This document shows, in pieces, positions 1-5,936 of a stretch of DNA of 18,701 nucleotides. The DNA comes from DAOPXV01 sp035352535. Lineage in GTDB: Bacteria; Muiribacteriota; UBA9980. The notes under the pieces were generated by a model that did not search any database, was not told where the DNA came from, and worked only from the letters and a program-made list of their open reading frames with translations. A program made the translations under genes and the position numbers. The stretch covers positions 1 to 18,701 of the forward strand of contig CAZJFS010000084.1 of assembly GCA_964545075.1 (NCBI GenBank), read 5' to 3'. Numbering within the stretch: position 1 is the first letter of the stretch; each line of letters begins with the position of its first letter.

Positions 1-1
1 G

Positions 2-1159
2 CTTATCGGAAAGATATCAGGCAGCCTTGTTACCGTTATGATCACCGGTGAAAGCGGTTCAGGAAAAGAGATGATCGCCCGCGCCATTCATTCAAACAGT
101 CCCTGCTCGGCCAAACAATTCATAGCAATCAACTGTTCGGCCATACCTGAAAATTTAATTGAATCGGAACTGTTTGGTCATGAGAAAGGCTCATTTACCG
201 GAGCGATAAGCCGCAAAATCGGAAAATTCGAACTGGCCAGCGGCGGAACTTTATTTCTTGACGAAGTAGCTGAAATGAGTCTGGAAATGCAGACGAAATT
301 TCTTAGAGTACTTCAGGAACGTGAAATTGTCAGGGTGGGTGGAAACGAAGTGGTAAAGGTGGATCCGCGGATAATCGCGGCCACGAATATCGATCTTGAA
401 AAAGCTCTTTCCGAAGGCAAGTTGAGAGAAGATCTTTATCACAGGCTAAAAGTCATTTCCATACATGTTCCGCCGCTTCGTGAACGTATCGACGATATAG
501 CGGACAGCGTCAGTTTTGATGAGAAAGGTCTTGAACATCGTGAAAAGGGATTGGCAAGCTTTTTCGTTGAAATGTATAGCAAACAATTCAATAAGAAGAT
601 CATGAATGTTGCGCCGGAGGTTATGGCGTTTTTCCTCGGTTATGAATGGCCAGGAAACATACGTGAGCTCAAGAATGTCATAGAAAGCGCCGTCGCTATT
701 TGTCGCGAAAACACTATACTTTTAGAACATCTTCCGTTTGAAATGGTTTCCAGGGCGAAAAATCTGGAGCTCCTTGCGGCACAGCACGAAAAGGCTTTTA
801 CGCTTCAAAATATTTCCAGACAGCAAGTTGAATCAGCAAGTGAAGATAGAGCCGTTGAAACATCTGATAAGTCTGAAAAAAACGGTATTACACAGCATGC
901 CGCAAGGAATAATGAACTTGTCGGCAAAATTTTCGAAGATGTTTCTCATTTTATAAATATAAAGCTCTCGGAAATGGGGACTATTGAAAAAACCGATTTT
1001 TACAGTGAAATAATGGATGTGGTGGAAAAACTTCTCATTGATACCGTTTTGAAGAAATTCAAAGGTAATCAGGTTAAAACTTCAAAATTTTTAGGAATTA
1101 ATCGTAATACTTTAAGGTCTAAAATCGAAAAGTATCAGATCGATGAAGAAAATAAATGA
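2..1159 (+). CDS. Sigma-54-dependent transcriptional activator (enhancer-binding protein), 5' end cut off
   Basis: This protein would bind an upstream enhancer and use ATP hydrolysis to open promoters held by sigma-54 RNA polymerase. The reading frame is already open at base 2, so the N-terminus, including any sensor or receiver domain, lies outside the window. Visible parts: Walker A GESGSGKE (about 47-70), the sigma-54 contact loop GSFTGA (188-205; the usual form is GAFTGA), Walker B GGTLFLDE (about 242-265), a sensor region with REDLYHRL (about 428-451), and a C-terminal Fis-type helix-turn-helix, GNQ...LGINRNTLR (about 1064-1120). Two oddities: after LRERIDDIA there are about 14 more residues than in typical family members, and a roughly 100-residue polar linker separates the ATPase from the DNA-binding end. 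The signal sensed is unknown. The next gene downstream has a sigma-54 promoter and may be a target. Confidence 0.95.
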   Translation, partial: LIGKISGSLVTVMITGESGSGKEMIARAIHSNSPCSAKQFIAINCSAIPENLIESELFGHEKGSFTGAISRKIGKFELASGGTLFLDEVAEMSLEMQTKFLRVLQEREIVRVGGNEVVKVDPRIIAATNIDLEKALSEGKLREDLYHRLKVISIHVPPLRERIDDIADSVSFDEKGLEHREKGLASFFVEMYSKQFNKKIMNVAPEVMAFFLGYEWPGNIRELKNVIESAVAICRENTILLEHLPFEMVSRAKNLELLAAQHEKAFTLQNISRQQVESASEDRAVETSDKSEKNGITQHAARNNELVGKIFEDVSHFINIKLSEMGTIEKTDFYSEIMDVVEKLLIDTVLKKFKGNQVKTSKFLGINRNTLRSKIEKYQIDEENK

Positions 1160-1278
1160 TAAATAGAAAACAGACCGCATGACCTGTTCATAATTCGATC
1201 ACGTTTTGCGCGGAGTGCCTTTTTTTTGGTCATTTGTATATTTTAAATGTAAAAAAATGCGGAAATAATGATCAAAAA

Positions 1279-1322
1279 TCACCCTGATTTTAGGCATATA
1301 ATTTGCTCTTATTAAAGGGTGA
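1279..1322. promoter_or_regulatory. Inverted repeat flanking the sigma-54 promoter (possible operator)
   Basis: TCACCCT at 1279-1285 is matched by its exact reverse complement AGGGTGA at 1316-1322. The 30 bases between the arms contain the whole -24/-12 element, and the right arm falls on the predicted start site. It could be a repressor or autoregulation site, possibly for the winged-helix protein encoded just downstream, or a stem in the DNA. Seven-bp arms can occur by chance, so confidence is modest. Confidence 0.35.
1291..1307 (+). promoter_or_regulatory. Sigma-54 (-24/-12) promoter of the winged-helix gene
   Basis: TAGGCATATAATTTGCT matches the YTGGCACGRNNNTTGCW pattern at all the most conserved bases: GG at 1293-1294, GC at 1305-1306, exactly 10 bases between them, GGCA at the -24 box and TTGCT at the -12 box. 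The expected start of transcription is near 1317-1318, leaving a leader of about 31 nt with the SD GGAGG before the ATG at 1349. The gene just upstream encodes a sigma-54 activator, which makes the match more believable. Confidence 0.7.
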
Positions 1323-1348
1323 CGATTACATGATCTGGAGGTAATTTT

Positions 1349-1585
1349 ATGGAAGCTTATGTCGGAAATCTGGCTGGAAGTGTTTGGCAATATCTTGACA
1401 AAAACGGCCCGACCGGGTTCAAACAGCTGAAAAAAAGTGTTCTGGGCAACGAGAAAGAAGATATTTCGATGGCTTCGGAAAAGCTCGGAATGGCCATTGG
1501 ATGGCTTCTTAAAGAAGGCAAGATAAGCGTCATTGAGAGCGGTACCGGGAAAGGCTATCGTGTAACATTTGAACTCAAAAAATAG
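1349..1585 (+). CDS. Small winged helix-turn-helix protein (DUF2582 family)
   Basis: This 78-residue protein is the usual size of the DUF2582 winged-helix family, whose members are single small DNA-binding-like domains of unknown role. Typical features are visible: an N-terminal GNLAGSVWQYL helix, the FKQLKKSV helix, the AIGWLLKEGKI stretch and a GYRVTFEL C-terminal wing strand. The ATG at 1349 is chosen because a strong SD (GGAGG, 1336-1340) sits 8 bases upstream. It stands alone between a sigma-54-type promoter (1291-1307) and a terminator (1720-1757), so it probably forms its own transcript, switched on by a sigma-54 activator. No target is visible. An inverted repeat around its own promoter leaves autoregulation open, but that is inference. 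Confidence 0.88.
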   Translation: MEAYVGNLAGSVWQYLDKNGPTGFKQLKKSVLGNEKEDISMASEKLGMAIGWLLKEGKISVIESGTGKGYRVTFELKK

Positions 1586-1604
1586 TTCGACGGAACGCGC
1601 TCTT

Positions 1605-1700
1605 GGTGTCTCTGCCTGGTTTGCTGCGTTGTAGCTTTAAAAAAGCTCTATCCGTATGATATGCGCAGATATAAAAGCGGATGCCTGAACCGCAGAGATG
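1605..1700 (+). other. Possible structured RNA in the 3' region of the winged-helix transcript
   Basis: The space between the DUF2582 stop codon and the terminator has nested complementary segments: TCTCTGC (1609-1615) with GCAGAGA (1692-1698), GGTT (1618-1621) with AACC (1688-1691), and two inner hairpins, AGCTTT/AAAGCT (1633-1647) and ATCCG/CGGAT (1650-1682, with ATAT/ATAT inside). Together they fold as a closed stem holding two hairpins. CTGCG (1624-1628) could instead pair with CGCAG (1664-1668). No known RNA family is recognised. It may be a 3' UTR structure or a small RNA, or chance. Confidence 0.3.
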
Positions 1701-1719
1701 CGATTTAATTTTAAAAATA

Positions 1720-1757
1720 AAAAAACGCGGAATGAAAAAATCATTCACGCGTTTTTT
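1720..1757. terminator. Bidirectional rho-independent terminator
   Basis: An A-run followed by CGCG and AATGA (to 1735) pairs with TCATT (1741-1745) and CGCG plus a T-run (1748-1757), with small mismatches (G against CA) between the two blocks. It has an A-run on one side and a T-run on the other, and lies between converging genes (the DUF2582 gene from the left, the protease from the right), so it probably ends both transcripts. Confidence 0.8.
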
Positions 1758-1773
1758 GTTATTCAGGTTTAAA

Positions 1774-4536
1774 TTATTTATTCCGGTTTAAGAGTACGGT
1801 AAGTTTATCCAGACATTGCCTTACTTCCTGGTTTATGTTCAGGTCAGCAGAGTGGATCAATGTGGTTCGGAGAACGTAAGCTATTTTTTGATATATCTGT
1901 GTATCCGGATGCTTTTCAAAGTTTAATATGAATGTATTAAAACGATCGAATTTTCCTGATTTCATATCGATGACCATCTTATCGCACTCAAGTTCGGCTA
2001 TGGAGGCGAGCTCATCCGCGTTTTTATTAGAAGCGACATTTGATTCGGCGGCGGCGAGCGAGCTTATGTTTCTTGAAAAACCAGGAATAAGATATTTTAC
2101 CGCCCGTTTTATGAATTCTGAACGAGTTTGAGCCGTTGCGATGCCTTCAATGCCGAATCCGAGATATATTACCTTATAAACATCCGTAGCGACTAATATT
2201 GCGGCTCCCTGTTTTGAAGTTCCGTCATTATAGTTGAATAGAATCTTCGCGGGCGAGAGCGCCGTTATTATATCCGGGTATTGTTGATTGTTAGCACTTT
2301 CCGGTCCGTCGAGCTTGAAATTGAAGCCGGACATTTCAGCAATCGCTTCGGTGGCGGTTATATTTTTAATTTTGGAAGCGTCGGATTCATAACGGGCTTT
2401 CAAATATTCGGAATAGAATTTTTTTGACTTTAATTCGTAACCGATGTCCTGACCAGAGAGAAGAAGCGCGCCGCCGGCGTTGAGATAGGCAGTTAGCGAA
2501 CTCTGGTCTGAATCTGTGAGGGTTTGGCTGGAATCGGCGCCGGTAAACCATATTACGAGTGGGTATTGTATGAGAAGATCAGTGGTTACGTTGCCTGAAG
2601 ACGCCGTGTCGAAATAAGTATATTTAATCTGGGCGTCCGTGAGCGAGTCTTTATAGAATTTCTGTATTTTGGCGTCACTGGAATCGGCGATAACCAGAAC
2701 CGATGGAAGCGATTCGAGTTTAAAGGCGAGTTTGAGCTCATCGCTTGTAACGGTGACGTTCGTTATTTCGGTTTTATATTTGAAGGATGCAACTTTAAGT
2801 TTATAGTCGCCAGCCGGAATCGAAAGAAGGAACCGGCCGGTTTTCGGGTCAGTCTGAATTTGCGCGATATTCGTGTTTAAAACGGAAACATTAGCCGGAA
2901 GAGGAGCATTGGTGAGCTTATCGGATACAGTTCCGGTTATTGTCGTAAGCGGGGCGGTTTTTAATTTAATTTCGATATTCTTTATGGAATCTTTTTCGAT
3001 CGTAGCGCCCTTGGTTTCGGATATATAGCCGAAACATGATACTTTCAGCTTGTGGTTTCCTGCTTCGAGAGTAGTTTTAAATGTTCCGTCATTTTTTGTT
3101 TCAAAGTTGAGTTTATCATTTATTTCGACATTCGCGATTAAAGGCGCGCCGTTGTCGTCCGTAACTTTTACCGAGAGAACCCCGGAATTTAGCACGCGCG
3201 TAACGGCCTGATAAGCGTCTATGCGGCATGAACCAAAATCGTTGTCTTTGCCGGGAGCGCCAAGGTCTTTCCCCGTCATTTCAAGTATCTGCGTTATATC
3301 GTTTATTGAAAGATCCGGGTTAGCTTGATAAAGAAGGGCTATAACTCCGGCGACCGCTGGAGTGGCCATGGATGTGCCAGATTTTAAGCCCCATTTTCCG
3401 CCCGGAACGGCCGAATAAATGTCCTGACCTGGAGCTGAAACATCTGGTTTTATAGTAGCCACGCCGTCCCATAATATCGGACCGCGGGATGAGAAGGAAG
3501 CGATCTTATCGTTTTTATCGGTGGCGCCGACGGCGACCGCGTTTAAAAGCCCGCCGGGAGTTCCGACCGTTTTTGCTGAAGGACCTGAGTTTCCGGCGGC
3601 GAATAGAGGGAAAATATTTGCCGCGCGCCAGCTCTCGACAGCATCCCAGAATGTCTTGACTGTTTCGTCTGAACCCCATGAGTTTGAAACAAGCCGTGGA
3701 GCGTCATTGGTCGCGGGATCGCCATCGGGGTCCATTATCCACTGCATCGCTTTCAAAAGTGTTTCATCCTTCGCGCTTCCGTTTTGATCAAATACTTTAG
3801 CTACGGCGATTGTCGCGTTGGGCGCTACGCCTATATAGCGTCCGGAAGCATTTCCGCCCATAATGGTCCCTATGGTGTGGGTTCCGTGTCCCTGATCGTC
3901 ATAAGCAACGTCGTTTTTTTCCGATATAAAATCATGGAAAGCGTATATTTTTCCGGCGCAATCAGGGTGAGATGCGTCGCATCCGGTATCCAGATGGCCT
4001 ATTTTGACGTTTTCACCGCGGAGATTGTATTTGGTCCAGATGGCTGGAACGTTCATTGTTTCTATATTCCATTCGCATATCTGATCGGGTTTTGAGGGAG
4101 AGATGCGTTTAGCGGGAAGCGGTTTGCCAATGGTCACCGTAGCGTTTAAATAGACCATGTCTACCTCGGGCCTCGAAGCTATCATGCTGACTATATTGCG
4201 ATTGCCCGTTATTACCATGGCGTTGGTTATCCATAAAGATTCTGCTTTTATGCTCTGACCGAGTGATTTTATAAAATCGATCAAAGGCTTTTGTGATATT
4301 CTCGCGTGTGCTTGAAGCGATTTTTTCACATAATTAACGCGTGAAGGCGAAGCCGGAATATCTTTAAATACGACCTGTGATTTAAGCCTGACAATTACAG
4401 ATAACGGGGTTTCAAGGCCTCTTTTCTGGAATTCAGCCTCTACTCTTGGATCGATCGATCCTGCGTGAGATGTACCGATAATGCCCGCGATAAAAACAAA
4501 AATTATCGCAAGAGCCGCCGTTAAGTTTTTCTTCAT
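1774..4536 (-). CDS. Secreted subtilisin-like (S8 family) serine protease with C-terminal regulatory domains
   Basis: This 920-residue exported endopeptidase has a signal peptide (about 1-25, ending SHA). An I9-like propeptide (about 40-135), which normally folds and inhibits the enzyme until cleaved, comes next. The peptidase domain has a complete catalytic triad: D183 (HLDTGCD), H217 (GHGTHT) and S389 (SGTSMATP), with oxyanion N316 (AAGNSGPS). It is followed by two tandem beta-sandwich repeats of carboxypeptidase-regulatory type (about 452-527 and 530-608), an alpha/beta domain resembling ThuA or class I glutamine-amidotransferase-like folds (about 611-818, VLVIADSS...LLLSGQD) and a helical tail. 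No sorting signal or C-terminal anchor is evident. The ATG at 4536 has SD AGGAGG five bases upstream. It lies 24 bp after the TAXI binding-protein gene and is probably cotranscribed. The family assignment is firm; the substrate and the role of the C-terminal alpha/beta domain are unknown. Confidence 0.95.
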   Translation of the reverse strand: MKKNLTAALAIIFVFIAGIIGTSHAGSIDPRVEAEFQKRGLETPLSVIVRLKSQVVFKDIPASPSRVNYVKKSLQAHARISQKPLIDFIKSLGQSIKAESLWITNAMVITGNRNIVSMIASRPEVDMVYLNATVTIGKPLPAKRISPSKPDQICEWNIETMNVPAIWTKYNLRGENVKIGHLDTGCDASHPDCAGKIYAFHDFISEKNDVAYDDQGHGTHTIGTIMGGNASGRYIGVAPNATIAVAKVFDQNGSAKDETLLKAMQWIMDPDGDPATNDAPRLVSNSWGSDETVKTFWDAVESWRAANIFPLFAAGNSGPSAKTVGTPGGLLNAVAVGATDKNDKIASFSSRGPILWDGVATIKPDVSAPGQDIYSAVPGGKWGLKSGTSMATPAVAGVIALLYQANPDLSINDITQILEMTGKDLGAPGKDNDFGSCRIDAYQAVTRVLNSGVLSVKVTDDNGAPLIANVEINDKLNFETKNDGTFKTTLEAGNHKLKVSCFGYISETKGATIEKDSIKNIEIKLKTAPLTTITGTVSDKLTNAPLPANVSVLNTNIAQIQTDPKTGRFLLSIPAGDYKLKVASFKYKTEITNVTVTSDELKLAFKLESLPSVLVIADSSDAKIQKFYKDSLTDAQIKYTYFDTASSGNVTTDLLIQYPLVIWFTGADSSQTLTDSDQSSLTAYLNAGGALLLSGQDIGYELKSKKFYSEYLKARYESDASKIKNITATEAIAEMSGFNFKLDGPESANNQQYPDIITALSPAKILFNYNDGTSKQGAAILVATDVYKVIYLGFGIEGIATAQTRSEFIKRAVKYLIPGFSRNISSLAAAESNVASNKNADELASIAELECDKMVIDMKSGKFDRFNTFILNFEKHPDTQIYQKIAYVLRTTLIHSADLNINQEVRQCLDKLTVLLNRNK

Positions 4537-4560
4537 ACCATCCTCCTGATATATATATAT

Positions 4561-5535
4561 TTATTTAACGTCAAAAAATTTTTTGGCCGCTTTGTGGATT
4601 TTTATACCTTTTACGCCTTCCAGGAATTTTTTCGCATTTTTTTGTGAAACATATCTGACTTTTCCTGAAGCGCCTTCAGCGTTAAAGTCTGGCAGGGAAT
4701 ATATTGATTTTAGAATATCATTAACATGCTCATCGCTTGTGCCTTCTTGTGTAAATATTACAGCGAATGTGGCGATCGTGCTTATTGAATCGTTGTTGGA
4801 ATATGTAAGAATGGGTATTTCGTAAGGTACGAAACCTTTTATAATTTCGACGGTCTTTTGACGGAGTTCTTCCGAGATAGGGATGACGCTTGAATCTTTG
4901 ACCCGCGAAATTGAATTGGTTATCGTAGAGGCAGGCATCCCGATCACTGAAAAGAAACCGTCGATTTTGCCTTCGGCAAAAGCTTTTTCCGTGTCCCGCA
5001 TATTAAGGTCGATAAGCTTGACATGGCCGGCGAGGCCGGCCGCTTTTAAGATCTGGGCTGAATTGAGACGGATACCCGAACCGGGAAGATGCGTTGAAAT
5101 AGACTTTCCGTAAAAATCTGAAACGTTCTTAATGCCTTTGTTGCCGACTATGGTGAAAACTTCTGGAAATAATATGGTAACCAGGCAGAGATTTTTAGCG
5201 TTGACGCCGTCCGGTTCGCCGCCGACCGCGCGAAGAAGCATATCGTATTGGCTGAAACCGAAGTCGGCGTTTGCCGAAGCGACCGCTTTTATATTGTCGA
5301 GGGCGCCGTTAGTTGATTTACATATTGCGTTGGAATTTTTGCCGGTTAAATTAAGTATTTTTTCAATTCTTTTTCCGCAGTAAAAATAAAGGCCCTGGGG
5401 ATCGCCGGTTGATATTATCAGAAGTTTTTTTACAACGTCCTCATTTCCGGTCGCGAGCGCGTTCGGAGCGCCCGATGAAAAGCACAGCAATAACGTTGAG
5501 ACGAGAAGGAAAATAAAAACACAATTCTTTTTCAT
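4561..5535 (-). CDS. TAXI-family TRAP transporter solute-binding protein
   Basis: This 324-residue periplasmic protein is of the type that captures a small organic acid (glutamate- or dicarboxylate-like in characterised relatives) for a TRAP transporter. It has a signal peptide (1 to about 29, ending NALA), with no lipobox. Family features: STGDPQGLYF (about 42-51; the usual form is GTGG..G.YY), STNGALDNIKAVASANADFGFSQYD (74-98), LPGSGIRLNSAQILKAAGL (150-168) and SVIGMPASTITNS (about 196-208). The first element has lost most of its glycines, so the ligand may differ. The ATG at 5535 has SD AGGAGA. No TRAP membrane subunit occurs in the window. It is the first gene of an operon with the S8 protease, so it may supply a remote permease or serve as an extracellular sensor. 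The ligand cannot be told from the sequence. Confidence 0.87.
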   Translation of the reverse strand: MKKNCVFIFLLVSTLLLCFSSGAPNALATGNEDVVKKLLIISTGDPQGLYFYCGKRIEKILNLTGKNSNAICKSTNGALDNIKAVASANADFGFSQYDMLLRAVGGEPDGVNAKNLCLVTILFPEVFTIVGNKGIKNVSDFYGKSISTHLPGSGIRLNSAQILKAAGLAGHVKLIDLNMRDTEKAFAEGKIDGFFSVIGMPASTITNSISRVKDSSVIPISEELRQKTVEIIKGFVPYEIPILTYSNNDSISTIATFAVIFTQEGTSDEHVNDILKSIYSLPDFNAEGASGKVRYVSQKNAKKFLEGVKGIKIHKAAKKFFDVK

Positions 5536-5550
5536 TGAACTCTCCTGAAA

Positions 5551-5570
5551 AACGGCATTGCGATACCGTT
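5551..5570 (-). promoter_or_regulatory. RNA hairpin beside the ribosome binding site of the TAXI gene
   Basis: On the minus strand the sequence AACGGTAT-CGCA-ATGCCGTT forms an 8-bp stem (one G-U pair) with a 4-base loop, followed by a short run of T and then SD AGGAGA (5541-5546). It could act as an attenuator, control access to the SD or stabilise the mRNA. The U-run (five T, two of them in the stem) is short for a strong terminator. Confidence 0.5.
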
Positions 5571-5704
5571 ATTTAATTTTGTTAAACTAAGCTTTATAAC
5601 TTGAAATGAAATTCCAGCTCTTTCCGTAAAGATTCTTCAATTTCAGGCTGAATCAATATGCGCGGGCATTTTTAAAGCGCCTTCGTCAAGCGGGAAAGAT
5701 TTGG

Positions 5705-5748
5705 AAATGCCGGGTCTTGTTTTTAAATATAACAAACCCATGCCATTT
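5705..5748. promoter_or_regulatory. Imperfect palindrome at the start site of the leftward promoter
   Basis: AAATG (5705-5709), GGGT (5712-5715) and TTGTT (5717-5721) pair with AACAA (5731-5735), ACCC (5736-5739) and CATTT (5744-5748), with a small internal loop, one bulged base and a 9-base centre. It begins at the predicted +1 (about 5746) of the minus-strand transcript, so it is either a regulator-binding dyad or a 5' mRNA hairpin. Confidence 0.45.
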
Positions 5749-5752
5749 AAAG

Positions 5753-5781
5753 ATTTTACATAAAAAGCGGTGATATGTCAA
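5753..5781 (-). promoter_or_regulatory. Sigma-70-type promoter for the TAXI binding protein / protease operon
   Basis: Reading on the minus strand, a perfect -35 TTGACA (5781-5776) is followed by a 17-base spacer and the -10 TAAAAT (5758-5753), five of six to consensus. The expected start is near 5746, giving a leader of about 210 nt, which is long for a simple mRNA leader and contains two stem-forming segments. Confidence 0.7.
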
Positions 5782-5813
5782 TAATAAACTGAAAAATTAT
5801 ATTCAAATTCCGG

Positions 5814-5841
5814 TTGAATTAACGCTGGATTTTTATAAAAT
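5814..5841 (+). promoter_or_regulatory. Candidate promoter for the alpha-2-macroglobulin gene
   Basis: TTGAAT (5814-5819), a 16-base spacer and TAAAAT (5836-5841) give a moderate sigma-70-type match. The start would be near 5848, about 90 nt before the ATG. The surrounding sequence is AT-rich, so chance matches are likely. Confidence 0.4.
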
Positions 5842-5936
5842 TAAAATGCCATTGAAAATCAGAAAATATTATGATAAACTGAAATTTTGAAAACGTTTAT
5901 GATTTTTATAAAAATTAATAAAAAAGGAGTCAATTC

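Larger units (their letters stand above)
5536..5936. other. Divergent control region between the binding-protein/protease operon and the macroglobulin operon
   Basis: This 401-bp AT-rich region has no coding potential I can support. It holds the leftward promoter (5753-5781), a rightward promoter candidate (5814-5841), a 44-bp imperfect palindrome (5705-5748), a hairpin near the leftward SD (5551-5570) and the rightward SD AGGAG (5925-5929). An 11-base direct repeat, ATAAACTGAAA, occurs at 5784-5794 and 5874-5884, exactly 90 bp apart. Confidence 0.8.

Noticed and set aside
1195..1235. Possible terminator after the sigma-54 activator gene (run of T after GAGTGCC)
   Set aside because: The T-run is there but I could find only a 3-bp stem before it.
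3521..4095. Two plus-strand open frames inside the protease gene
   Set aside because: They are antisense to the catalytic domain and show no family features.
5734..5750. Possible sigma-54 element on the minus strand (ATGGCATGGG...)
   Set aside because: The -24 half resembles the consensus but there is no GC at the required distance, and a better sigma-70-type promoter is adjacent.
5887..5914. Second promoter-like sequence before the macroglobulin gene (TTGAAA-16-TAAAAA)
   Set aside because: The start would fall almost on the SD, leaving no usable leader; the match probably reflects AT-rich sequence.
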